NCBI GenBank assembly: GCA_964409165.1
Contig: CAYPCH010000111.1
Location: forward strand, 1-12,239
Direction: 5' to 3'
Length of the DNA stretch: 12,239 bases
DNA from: CAYPCH01 sp964409165
Lineage (GTDB): Bacteria > Bacillota > Clostridia > Acetivibrionales > Acetivibrionaceae
Positions 1 to 7,466 of this stretch are shown piece by piece; positions within the stretch are counted from its first letter, which is position 1, and each line of letters starts with the position of its first letter. Made by a program: the position numbers and the translations under genes. The notes beneath the pieces were generated by a model, which saw only the letters and a program-made list of their open reading frames with translations, made no database searches and was not told where the DNA came from.

Positions 1-698
1 CGGTATGGAGTTTTCCAAAGCGTGGAGACTGGGCAACACATGATGCAAAATGGCGTGGAAATTGGTCTCCTTATATTCCGAGGAATATTCTTCTTCGGTA
101 TTCAAATGAAGGAGATTTGGTGCTTGACCAGTTCGCAGGGGGCGGCACCACTCTGGTTGAAGCAAAACTGTTGAATAGGAATATTGTTGGTGTTGATGTC
201 AACGATGTTGCATTAGATAGGTGCCGCGAAAAGGTGGAATTTGAGCATGAAGGTGCCAATGGTAAAGTTTTTATTCATAAGGGCGATGCACGAAATCTTG
301 ATTTTATTTCTGCCGAGAGTATAGATCTTATTTGTACTCATCCGCCTTATGCAGATATCATTCATTATAGCGAAAATATGGATATTGCCAATGATCTGTC
401 CAATTTTGGGGTTAAGGACTTCCTAAAAGAAATGGAGAGCGTTGCAGCCGAAAGCTATCGTGTCCTTAAAAAGGGAAGGTTCTGTGCTGTACTTATGGGC
501 GATACAAGGCAAAAGGGGCATATAATACCCATGAGTTTTGAAGTGATGAAGATATTTGAATATGCAGGTTTCAAAACCAAGGAAATAATAATTAAAGAAC
601 AGCATAACTGCAAAGCAACTGGATATTGGAAAACTAATAGCGTAAAGTACAATTTCTTGTTAATTGCACATGAATACCTATTTGTATTTAAAAAATGA
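1..698 (+). CDS. DNA (N6-adenine or N4-cytosine) methyltransferase, 5' end outside the window
   Basis: This gene methylates an exocyclic amino group of a DNA base using S-adenosylmethionine. The frame is open from the first bases of the window (reading from base 3), so the start lies upstream. A stretch rich in W, P and R (about 3-110, with SPYIPRNIL) resembles motif X. Motif I, DQFAGGGTT at 126-152, is the SAM-binding loop, and HPPY at 339-350 is catalytic motif IV; more usual versions are DPFAGSGTT and DPPY/SPPY. The order motif I before motif IV argues against the beta class. The C-terminal QHNCKATGYWK segment is a feature I associate with one family of stand-alone DNA methylases. Target base and recognition site cannot be told from sequence. 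The stop overlaps the ATG of the broken GIY-YIG gene as ATGA, which suggests the two were once co-translated. It may be a solitary methylase or half of a decayed restriction-modification or mobile module. Confidence 0.85.
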   Translation, partial: VWSFPKRGDWATHDAKWRGNWSPYIPRNILLRYSNEGDLVLDQFAGGGTTLVEAKLLNRNIVGVDVNDVALDRCREKVEFEHEGANGKVFIHKGDARNLDFISAESIDLICTHPPYADIIHYSENMDIANDLSNFGVKDFLKEMESVAAESYRVLKKGRFCAVLMGDTRQKGHIIPMSFEVMKIFEYAGFKTKEIIIKEQHNCKATGYWKTNSVKYNFLLIAHEYLFVFKK

Positions 699-1324
699 CA
701 ACTATTGTGTTAGGAGACCGTTATGTCGAGACGAGGAAAGAACATAAATCGGACGGTGATCCTAATGGTCGCATTAAGAGCTACTGGACAGAAGCTATTC
801 TATTCACAACAACGAATGACTCTTTTTGCACTACGGAGATAAGCTATCTAAAAACTGTTTTGCAATTTAGCTATTACGGCAAACCGATATAAGGTTAAAA
901 ACGCCAATGATCCAAATCCCAGTAATCTCACAGAAGGAAAAGAAAGTGAGATGGAGGAATTTATTGACTACGCTAAAATTCTCCTGCTCACTTGGACATA
1001 ATCTATTCACGCCATAAAAATAACACATATCCAAAATGACGATGAGCCGGTTCTTTATTTTGCAAAAGCAAAAATTGACGCTAAGACACAGCGCACTGCT
1101 TTGCCGTTCTAAAGGACAGTTACATTGTAAAACAGCCTGTAAAAAGTTGCCCGGAAAGTTCAATAAAGGCTCGTCAGAAGTAAGCTGATAAAATCAATAA
1201 AGACTTTGTGCTTACAGAATACATTATGTTCAGCAGCCTTTCCGCTGCCGCTGCATTTATTGGTGGAGCAAGTCTTAGTGGTAATGAACTATGGAAAACC
1301 GTTGACGGGGTCTGCCTTAAATAA
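695..1324 (+). pseudogene. Decayed GIY-YIG / DUF4357-domain gene
   Basis: Recognisable pieces of one protein appear in order in different frames. Frame of 695: SYWTEAILFTTTNDSF then TEISYLK (about 780-865), matching the C-terminal part of a GIY-YIG domain. Frame of 885: RYKVKNANDPNPSNL, then EMEEFIDYAKILL, to about 990. A third frame gives LGHNLFTP (991-1014). Back in the second frame, DEPVLYFAKAKIDAKTQ runs to about 1095. The last frame, about 1098-1324, reads CFAVLKDSYIVKQPVKS, then FSSLSAAAAFIGGASL and LWKTVDG, the hallmark end of DUF4357, with an internal TAA at 1181. This makes at least four frameshifts and one stop. The N-terminal GIY-YIG catalytic core is not clearly visible before base 770. 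The gene is probably dead, although the first 65-codon frame could still be translated through the ATGA junction. Such proteins are often found near DNA methylases or mobile DNA. Confidence 0.8.
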
Positions 1325-1344
1325 TTGGAGAAACAATAATACAT

Positions 1345-1395
1345 AAAGAAAGACTGCACTAAAGGTTTTATTCTTTGGTGCAGTCTTTCTTTTTC
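1345..1395 (+). terminator. Strong intrinsic terminator after the GIY-YIG remnant
   Basis: Arms at 1345-1364 and 1373-1392 pair over 20 positions with a single G-U pair, around an 8-base loop, and the right arm runs into a T-rich tail. The left arm begins AAAGAAAG, so the hairpin is nearly symmetrical and could also work on the other strand. It separates the methylase/GIY-YIG block from lonB. Confidence 0.9.
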
Positions 1396-1520
1396 GATTC
1401 TCCGCTTGAAGAGAGTCGGTTAAAAATTTTATTGTTTTCGTAAATCCCTAAGCTGAACTGCATTTAAGAGGGTGGTTTGTTTTTTTGTTAGGCCTTTTGG
1501 AGTAAAATGAAAGAGGCAAA

Positions 1521-1550
1521 ACATTCCTTTTTAAAATGTCAGGATAAAAT
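1521..1550 (+). promoter_or_regulatory. Possible forespore sigma-F/sigma-G type promoter of lonB
   Basis: GGATAAAAT at 1542-1550 fits the GGnnAnAnT pattern of sigma-F/sigma-G -10 elements. ACATT at 1521-1525, 16 bases upstream, matches the -35 pattern GYATA at only three of five positions. B. subtilis lonB is known to be transcribed by sigma-F, which is why I looked. Transcription from here would give a leader of about 75 bases. The -35 match is weak and the region is AT-rich, so this is tentative. Confidence 0.3.
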
Positions 1551-1632
1551 ATATACCAAAGTAAATACTATGTTTATCGTCATTTTTTATATGAAAATAA
1601 AATATTTATCAGATATCAGGGGAGGACAAATA

Positions 1633-3309
1633 ATGATTACAAGCACTCTTTTTATCATACAATTTTTCTTTTCTATAATTGTAGGATTGTATTTTCTGAA
1701 CTTGCTTAAATCCCAACAAGGAAATAAAAATGCAATTGAGAAAGAATCGAAGAAAGAACTGGAGAAGCTTAGAAGAATGAGAGAAATCAAGCTTACGGAG
1801 CCACTTTCGGAAAAAACAAGACCTTCGACATTAAAGGATATAGTAGGTCAGCGTCAGGGGCTCAGAGCGCTTCGTGCAGCTTTGTGCGGACCCAATCCAC
1901 AGCATGTTATTATATATGGACCGCCAGGAATAGGTAAAACCGCAGCCGCAAGGGTGATTCTTGAAGAAGCAAAAAAAGTTGATATGTCTCCTTTTAAAAG
2001 AGAAGCCAAATTTATAGAGGTGGATGCAACTACTCTGAGATTTGATGAAAGGGGTATTGCCGACCCACTTATCGGCTCGGTGCACGACCCGATTTATCAG
2101 GGAGCAGGTGCATATGGTATTGCCGGCGTGCCGCAACCTAAACCCGGTGCAGTTACAAAAGCTCATGGAGGAATACTGTTTATAGATGAAATAGGAGAAC
2201 TTCACCCTATACAAATGAATAAGCTGCTTAAAGTATTGGAAGACAGAAGAGTTTTTTTAGAGAGTGCTTATTACAGCTCAGAGGACAAAAATACTCCTTC
2301 CCATATACATGAAATATTCCAGAGAGGACTTCCGGCGGATTTCAGACTGGTAGGAGCTACAACAAGGTCAGCAGATGAACTGCCTCCTGCACTGAGATCA
2401 AGATGTGTGGAAATATATTTCAGACCTCTTTTATCAAGCGAAATATTAGAAATTTCAAAAAATGCGTCAACCAAGGGAGGCTTTGCCATGCAGGAGGGCT
2501 GTGAGGAGATTATCGCCAAATATGCCCAGAATGGAAGGGATGCTGTCAATATAATACAGATAGCCGGTGGCGTAGCGTTGGTGGAGGGAAGAAGCACTAT
2601 TAAGAGAGAGGATATAGAATGGGTAATAGAATTCGGCCACTACAGTCCACGAATAGAAAAGAAAATCAGCAAAGGTGAACAAATAGGATGTATTAATGGT
2701 CTTGCTGTTTTTGGGAATTGTATGGGAATGCTGATTGAAATTGAAGTATCAGTTATGAAAGCACAAAGCGGAAAAGGAACAATTAAAATAACAGGCATAA
2801 TTGAAGAAGAGGAGATGGACGGCAGAGGTCAGAAACTAAGAAAAACAAGCTCCGCAAAGGCTTCTGTTGAAAATGTTTTAACTGTCTTAAAGAGGATTCT
2901 TGATATAGATTCAAAAGAGTATGATATACATTTGAACTTTCCCGGCGGTGTACCTATAGATGGGCCTTCGGCAGGTATTGCAATAGCCACTGCAATTTAC
3001 TCAGCAATAAAAAATATTCCCATAAGCAGTGAAATAGCAATGACAGGCGAGATATCCATAAGAGGTAAGGTCAAGCCTGTAGGAGGGGTTGTGGCAAAGG
3101 TTGAAGCTGCACGTAATGCCGGTATAAAAAAAGTACTTGTTGCAAAGGAGAATTGGCAGGAAATTTTTGGGAACATGAATATAGAGGTTATACCTGTAGA
3201 AGATATATTTGAAGTGATAAATATTGTGTTTGGTTCAGAAAAAGAAGAAAATGAAAAGATTTCAATTCAACAAAATTCAGTCAGTGTACTAAGTGCTTCT
3301 GGGGTATAA
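1633..3309 (+). CDS. lonB: ATP-dependent protease LonB, membrane-anchored
   Basis: LonB is an AAA+ serine protease that unfolds and degrades proteins; in B. subtilis it acts in the forespore. The product is 558 residues, close to the 552 of B. subtilis LonB. Residues 1-25 are hydrophobic (FIIQFFFSIIVGLYFL), a membrane anchor in place of the large N-terminal domain of LonA. Walker A GPPGIGKT is at residues 96-103, Walker B ends in DE at 185-186, and arginine-finger candidates are R255 and R257. The C-terminal Lon protease domain has Ser446 in GPSAG and Lys489 in VVAKVEAA; their 43-residue spacing equals that of the E. coli Lon dyad. The frame extends upstream to 1507, but ATG 1633 is chosen because GGGGAGG lies 7 bases before it and the hydrophobic anchor begins there; the upstream codons look random. 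Lon partners such as lonA or clpX are not adjacent. The activity call is firm; the sporulation role is inferred from the family. Confidence 0.93.
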   Translation: MITSTLFIIQFFFSIIVGLYFLNLLKSQQGNKNAIEKESKKELEKLRRMREIKLTEPLSEKTRPSTLKDIVGQRQGLRALRAALCGPNPQHVIIYGPPGIGKTAAARVILEEAKKVDMSPFKREAKFIEVDATTLRFDERGIADPLIGSVHDPIYQGAGAYGIAGVPQPKPGAVTKAHGGILFIDEIGELHPIQMNKLLKVLEDRRVFLESAYYSSEDKNTPSHIHEIFQRGLPADFRLVGATTRSADELPPALRSRCVEIYFRPLLSSEILEISKNASTKGGFAMQEGCEEIIAKYAQNGRDAVNIIQIAGGVALVEGRSTIKREDIEWVIEFGHYSPRIEKKISKGEQIGCINGLAVFGNCMGMLIEIEVSVMKAQSGKGTIKITGIIEEEEMDGRGQKLRKTSSAKASVENVLTVLKRILDIDSKEYDIHLNFPGGVPIDGPSAGIAIATAIYSAIKNIPISSEIAMTGEISIRGKVKPVGGVVAKVEAARNAGIKKVLVAKENWQEIFGNMNIEVIPVEDIFEVINIVFGSEKEENEKISIQQNSVSVLSASGV

Positions 3310-3396
3310 GGCGAGGAATTGAATTAATAAAAGGAATACTTTTAATGTATTTTTATATAATTTGATAGGGGAAACTTAAGACCTTTATTTATATTA

Positions 3397-3439
3397 ATCA
3401 CAAAGATGATTATACATTGAAAAATTTGATTTTTGTGAT
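3397..3439. repeat. 8-bp inverted repeat upstream of uppP
   Basis: ATCACAAA (3397-3404) is answered by TTTGTGAT (3432-3439) across a 27-base AT-rich spacer. It could be an operator or a weak stem in the uppP leader. It is short enough to be chance, and nothing else clear is present in the 3310-3548 gap. Confidence 0.25.
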
Positions 3440-3548
3440 ATTATTAAAGGAATTGAAGTGTGATGTAAAATCTATAGCGCATTCGATATAGATATGGACA
3501 ATGCTGTAGGAATAAAACTATATAAATGCGTATTAAGTGGGGGGTACT

Positions 3549-4382
3549 ATGGAATTTATAGAAATATTAAAGGCAGTTTTATTCGGGTTAGTTGAAGGAA
3601 TTACAGAATGGCTTCCAATTAGTAGCACGGGACATATGATTTTACTGGATGAATTTGTTAAGCTCAATTCATCGGACGATTTTAAGAAGATGTTTCTGGT
3701 AGTAATACAGCTTGGAGCTATTATGGCTGTTGTTACCCTATACTGGAATAAAATCTTTCCATTCTCTTTTGGCGATAAAGCATTTATAAAAAAAGAGACC
3801 ATCAGTATGTGGTTAAAAGTTATCGTGGCGTGTGTACCGGCTGCAGTTATAGGTATATTATGGGATGATAAAATAGATGAAATGTTCTATAACTACCTGA
3901 CAGTTGCGCTTGCACTTATAGTCTTTGGTGTTTTATTTATTTTTGTAGAAAACAATAATAAAAACAAAAAGTCGAGAATTACAGAAATGTCAGGTCTAAC
4001 TTACAAGACGGCAGTCATTATCGGACTGTTTCAGCTTGTTGCAGCTGTTTTTCCGGGCACATCGCGTTCGGGAGCTACAATTCTTGGAGCAATAATGATA
4101 GGAGTATCGAGAACTGTGGCTACGGAATTTACATTCATTTTAGCAATACCTGTGATGTTTGGTGCAAGCTTTATTAAGCTTGTTAAATTCGGCTTTTCCT
4201 TTACAGCTACCGAAGTAGCTGTTCTTCTTACGGGAATGATAGTGGCATATATAATGTCGGTGGTGGCTATAAAGTTCTTGGTGGGCTACATAAAGAAAAA
4301 TGATTTTAAAGCCTTCGGATGGTACAGGATTGTTCTTGGAGCTGTTGTTCTGGCATATTTTTTGGGAAGAAGCATTTTGTAA
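3549..4382 (+). CDS. uppP: Undecaprenyl-diphosphatase (UppP/BacA)
   Basis: This integral membrane phosphatase converts undecaprenyl pyrophosphate to undecaprenyl phosphate, recycling the lipid carrier for peptidoglycan and wall polymer synthesis; extra copies give bacitracin resistance. The product is 277 residues, the usual length. The first signature, EGITEWLPISSTGH, spans residues 16-29 and holds the active-site glutamates E16 and E20, S26 and H29. The second, PGTSRSG, is at residues 169-175, with R173 the phosphate-binding arginine. Several hydrophobic segments alternate with short loops, as expected for a polytopic protein. GTG 3537 is in frame four codons upstream, but ATG 3549 is preferred because the run of Gs at 3539-3544 then serves as the ribosome binding site. 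The gene stands alone, with 239 bases before it and 145 after it. In many Firmicutes it is monocistronic too. No regulator of bacitracin response is next to it. Confidence 0.95.
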   Translation: MEFIEILKAVLFGLVEGITEWLPISSTGHMILLDEFVKLNSSDDFKKMFLVVIQLGAIMAVVTLYWNKIFPFSFGDKAFIKKETISMWLKVIVACVPAAVIGILWDDKIDEMFYNYLTVALALIVFGVLFIFVENNNKNKKSRITEMSGLTYKTAVIIGLFQLVAAVFPGTSRSGATILGAIMIGVSRTVATEFTFILAIPVMFGASFIKLVKFGFSFTATEVAVLLTGMIVAYIMSVVAIKFLVGYIKKNDFKAFGWYRIVLGAVVLAYFLGRSIL

Positions 4383-4483
4383 CAGCTCTAATTTTTTCAA
4401 ATCCATAAAACATTAAAAATTGTTTTGAAAATCGTTTTATATAATTATTTTATAAAAGCTGGCTGGTTGCAAAAACCTTTTGA

Positions 4484-4515
4484 TAGTTGATTAAATAAGT
4501 AGTTGATTAAATAAG
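4484..4515 (+). repeat. Perfect 16-bp tandem duplication before tsaD
   Basis: The unit TAGTTGATTAAATAAG occurs at 4484-4499 and again, identical, at 4500-4515, ending directly before the tsaD ribosome binding site. It looks like a recent slippage duplication. It may change the spacing between promoter and translation start, but no function is demonstrable from sequence. Confidence 0.9.
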
Positions 4516-4527
4516 TAGGTGTTAAAT

Positions 4528-5562
4528 TTGAAGGATATTGTTATTTTAGGTATTGAGACAAGCTGCGATGAGACATCGGCAGCGGTAGTCAAAAATGGTC
4601 GGGAGGTACTCTCGAATGTTATATCATCGCAAATAGATCTTCATAAGAAATATGGAGGAGTAGTGCCTGAAATAGCTTCAAGAAAGCATGTTGAGCTGAT
4701 AATGCCGGTTATAAATCAGGCTCTTGATGAAGCGAAGGTATCTATGGAGCAGCTCGATGCAGTAGGAGTCACTTATGGTCCCGGGCTTGTTGGTGCACTG
4801 CTGGTAGGTCTGTCAGCAGCTAAAGCTCTTGCATACACTTTGGACAAGCCTCTTATAGGAATACATCATATTGAGGGACATATAGCGGCAAACTATATAG
4901 AGCATAAGGAGTTGGAGCCTCCCTTTGTATGTCTTATTGCTTCAGGAGGTCATAGTCACATTGTGTATGTTGAGGATTATGACAAATTTGAGATTATGGG
5001 AAGGACAAGGGATGATGCTGCGGGAGAGGCTTTTGACAAGGTAGCAAGAGCAGTTGGACTTGGATATCCCGGAGGACCGATGATTGATAAGGCGGCAAAG
5101 GCCGGAGACAGTAATGCGATTGCTTTTCCAAGGGTTTATTTTGGCGAAGGGAGCCTTGATTTTAGTTTCAGCGGAATAAAAACTGCGGTACTCAATTATA
5201 TTAATACCATTGAGCAAAAGGGAGAATGCTATAAGGTTGAAGATGTGTGTGCAAGCTTTCAGGTAGCAGTGGTAGATGTTCTGACTTCCAATCTTGTTTC
5301 AGCGGCAAAGATAAAAAGAACAGACAAGCTGGTACTTGCAGGAGGAGTTGCAGCGAATTCTCTGTTAAGGAGTGAGAGTTCAAGAAAGGCTGAAGAGGAA
5401 GGGTTCGGGGTTTTTTATCCCGGGCTTGTACTTTGTACAGATAATGCTGCAATGATAGCATGTGCAGCTTATTATGAATATACAAAGGGGAATATCTCCG
5501 ATTTGAATTTGAATGCAGTACCCGGTTTAAAGCTAGAGTCTCGTAAAGGAGATTGTTTTTAA
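4528..5562 (+). CDS. tsaD: tRNA N6-adenosine threonylcarbamoyltransferase TsaD
   Basis: TsaD transfers the threonylcarbamoyl group from TC-AMP to A37 of ANN-decoding tRNAs (t6A), working in the cytoplasm with TsaB and TsaE. The product is 344 residues, typical of the family. It has the ASKHA-fold start GIETSCDET, the metal-binding histidines H114 and H118 in HHIEGH, the GGHSH strand, the phosphate loop GGVAANSLL, and D305 in DNAAMIA as a further metal ligand. Two starts compete. GTG 4519 adds three residues but has no ribosome binding site. TTG 4528 has AGGTG at 4517-4521 with a 6-base gap, so I chose TTG. tsaB, tsaE and rimI, often clustered with tsaD in other bacteria, are not beside it here. 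No clear terminator follows. Confidence 0.95.
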   Translation: MKDIVILGIETSCDETSAAVVKNGREVLSNVISSQIDLHKKYGGVVPEIASRKHVELIMPVINQALDEAKVSMEQLDAVGVTYGPGLVGALLVGLSAAKALAYTLDKPLIGIHHIEGHIAANYIEHKELEPPFVCLIASGGHSHIVYVEDYDKFEIMGRTRDDAAGEAFDKVARAVGLGYPGGPMIDKAAKAGDSNAIAFPRVYFGEGSLDFSFSGIKTAVLNYINTIEQKGECYKVEDVCASFQVAVVDVLTSNLVSAAKIKRTDKLVLAGGVAANSLLRSESSRKAEEEGFGVFYPGLVLCTDNAAMIACAAYYEYTKGNISDLNLNAVPGLKLESRKGDCF

Positions 5563-5573
5563 AAGGCAGAATC

Positions 5574-6003
5574 TGTGGATAACTTTTAATTAATTCATAA
5601 CCACCATTATTTTATGCACAACAGTAATGTGTGTAAAATAATGGGAATATTGTATTGGAATGGGAATGGGGTTTAAAATTTTTGAGTAGTAGTTCAGTAC
5701 TATGAGTTCTATTTCAAAAGACAAATTCACGTCCAGATATTGTAAAAGTTTTATTTTCTCAAACGCAGGCATACCAAGGTTTTGAACAAATGTTTTGTTA
5801 TAAGAAAAATATGGGATAATGATGTTTACATAAAATATTCTTAGTAAAAACAACGGTTATAGGTCAATAGGCCTATAGCAAAAAATAGTTCTTTGTGACG
5901 AATGATGTTGAAATATGCGATGTGAATATTGTGGAAATTTTACGTGAAAGCATGTTATATCCGAGTTCGTAGTTGTGGATAAAGCTGTGGATACTGTGGA
6001 TTA
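5574..6003. promoter_or_regulatory. Cluster of DnaA-box-like nonamers in the tsaD-radical SAM gap
   Basis: The 557-base gap 5563-6119 holds no convincing gene. On the plus strand it has TGTGGATAA at 5574-5582 and 5974-5982, both perfect complements of the consensus DnaA box TTATCCACA. TGTGGATAC (5986-5994) and TGTGGATTA (5995-6003) are directly abutted and one base off each. TTATGCACA at 5612-5620 is one base off, in the opposite orientation, and TGTGGAAAT (5930-5938) is weaker. The three-box group is followed by about 100 strongly AT-rich bases up to the radical SAM gene. A 10-base palindrome, ATAGGCCTAT, lies at 5867-5876. The gap could be a DnaA-binding regulatory or titration site, or an origin-like element; the first is more likely because dnaA and dnaN are not here. 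Confidence 0.5.
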
Positions 6004-6119
6004 GTTTTAGTACATTCGCTTACAAAATTTTATTAAACTAAATTTATATAAAGATAATGTTTATATTTTGTAAACTTCATGTTAAATTTTTCATATAAAA
6101 CTATAATTATGGAGGTTTT

Positions 6120-7451
6120 ATGAAGATTGCTTCAAAAGAATATATAATAAGTACTGTATACAAAACAAATATACTTCCTTTAATTTCTGAGTGCAATACC
6201 TCCTGCATATTTTGCAGCCATAAGCAGAATCCTACAGAGATTGAAGTTTTTCGAGCAGGTAGGCTTGGTATAAATGAAATTAAAGAAATTGCAGAGTTTT
6301 TATCACCGGAGAGAAAAATTGTAATAGGTGAGTCTGCCACAAGAATTATTGAAGGAGAACCATTGGTTAGAAGCGATTTGACAGAAATTATCTCCATGAT
6401 TAGAAAGAAGTTTAGTAAAACCCCTATACAAATTACTACGAACGGGATTTTATTAAATCAAGAAATAATAGAGAAGTTTGTTGAGATTAAAAACATTGAA
6501 TTGAACATATCGGTAAATTGTTTGAATACAGAAAAGAGAAAGCTGATATTAGGAATTAAAGCGCAGGATGACTTAAGAAGCAAGCTTGAGCTGTTGTCGG
6601 GAAGGATCAGATATGGTGCGAGTGCTGTTCTGGTGCCGGAAATCCTGGATGTTTCAGATATTGAAGAAATGGCGGCCTTCTTAAGTGATAGAGGAGCAGA
6701 TTTTATAAGGCTATTTATGCCCGGTTATACAAAGGTGTCAAAAACAGATTTTGACTATTATAAAATGTATGAAAAGTCAAGAGGAATTGTGGAGTTTTTA
6801 GAGGACAAATATGATATACCTTTTATTCTTGAACCTTCCTGTATAAATGACCTTCAGGCAAAGGTGGAAGGGGTTATAAAAGGCACACCTTCCTATACTG
6901 CGGGGATAGTAAAAGGAGATGTTATAACAAAAATTGACGGCAATAATATAAGAACAAGAGTTGAAGCTTTTGAAAGAGCCTACAGGCTGAAAAACCCTGT
7001 TATTGAGGTGAAGAGGGCGGATAATACTGTTGAGATGGTGCTGAAAAAAAATAAAAATTCATCACCGGGGTTTGTTGTACTTTATGACATTAATCCAGAT
7101 ATGTCCATAAATATAAGCAGGCTGGTATCGCGTTACAAGGCAGATAATGTTATGTTTGTCACATCTGAGCTGGCATATGGAATACTGAAAGGTTTTTTTG
7201 AAATGAGCGATTTTTCATTCAGGTATGAAATTTTAAAGGCAGAGAACAGATTCTTTGGCGGAACCATCAAATGCGCCGGCTTATTGACTGTAGACGATAT
7301 AATTCATACCCTAAGTGATCACTTGAGAGAAGTCCAAAAACCCGATCTTATTTTGCTTCCTCCCATTATGTTCGACCAAGGAAGAGACTTGATAGGAAGG
7401 ACTATAAGAGATATTGAGAATGCGTTTGGAATCAATGTGGATGCACCTTAA
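6120..7451 (+). CDS. Radical SAM protein with internal PDZ and DUF512-like C-terminus
   Basis: The protein has 443 residues. Near the N-terminus C25-x3-C29-x2-C32 (ECNTSCIFC) is the radical SAM site for the 4Fe-4S cluster that cleaves S-adenosylmethionine. EGEPL (78-82) matches the GGEP motif and TTNG (106-109) a later strand. Residues about 247-310 (GVIKGTPSYTAGIVKGDVI, KIDG) look like a PDZ domain. Residues about 311-443, including FGGTIKCAGLLT and a final LPPIM, resemble the end of DUF512 proteins. In classical DUF512 proteins, as I recall them, PDZ comes first; here it sits after the radical SAM domain. No extra cysteine-rich SPASM cluster is visible. Substrate unknown. The start ATG has GGAGG at 6111-6115, 4 bases upstream. 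It converges with the transglycosylase gene, with 15 bases between the stops. A DnaA-box-like cluster lies upstream. Confidence 0.8.
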   Translation: MKIASKEYIISTVYKTNILPLISECNTSCIFCSHKQNPTEIEVFRAGRLGINEIKEIAEFLSPERKIVIGESATRIIEGEPLVRSDLTEIISMIRKKFSKTPIQITTNGILLNQEIIEKFVEIKNIELNISVNCLNTEKRKLILGIKAQDDLRSKLELLSGRIRYGASAVLVPEILDVSDIEEMAAFLSDRGADFIRLFMPGYTKVSKTDFDYYKMYEKSRGIVEFLEDKYDIPFILEPSCINDLQAKVEGVIKGTPSYTAGIVKGDVITKIDGNNIRTRVEAFERAYRLKNPVIEVKRADNTVEMVLKKNKNSSPGFVVLYDINPDMSINISRLVSRYKADNVMFVTSELAYGILKGFFEMSDFSFRYEILKAENRFFGGTIKCAGLLTVDDIIHTLSDHLREVQKPDLILLPPIMFDQGRDLIGRTIRDIENAFGINVDAP

Positions 7452-7466
7452 AAGCTCCTTGTTGGT

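Noticed and set aside
867..1163. 98-codon minus-strand open frame
   Set aside because: It lies opposite the DUF4357 remnant, whose plus-strand pieces match a known family; the minus-strand product resembles nothing and has no ribosome binding site that I see.
1507..1632. N-terminal extension of LonB by 42 residues from ATG 1507
   Set aside because: No ribosome binding site at 1507, no LonB-like sequence in the extension, and a strong GGGGAGG before ATG 1633.
5590..5853. 87-codon minus-strand open frame in the tsaD-radical SAM gap
   Set aside because: Composition follows the AT-rich intergenic DNA and there is no recognisable motif. I prefer a non-coding gap with DnaA-box-like sites.
5574..6110. 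Chromosomal replication origin
   Set aside because: dnaA, dnaN and rpmH are absent and the boxes are few. A regulatory DnaA site is the more modest reading.
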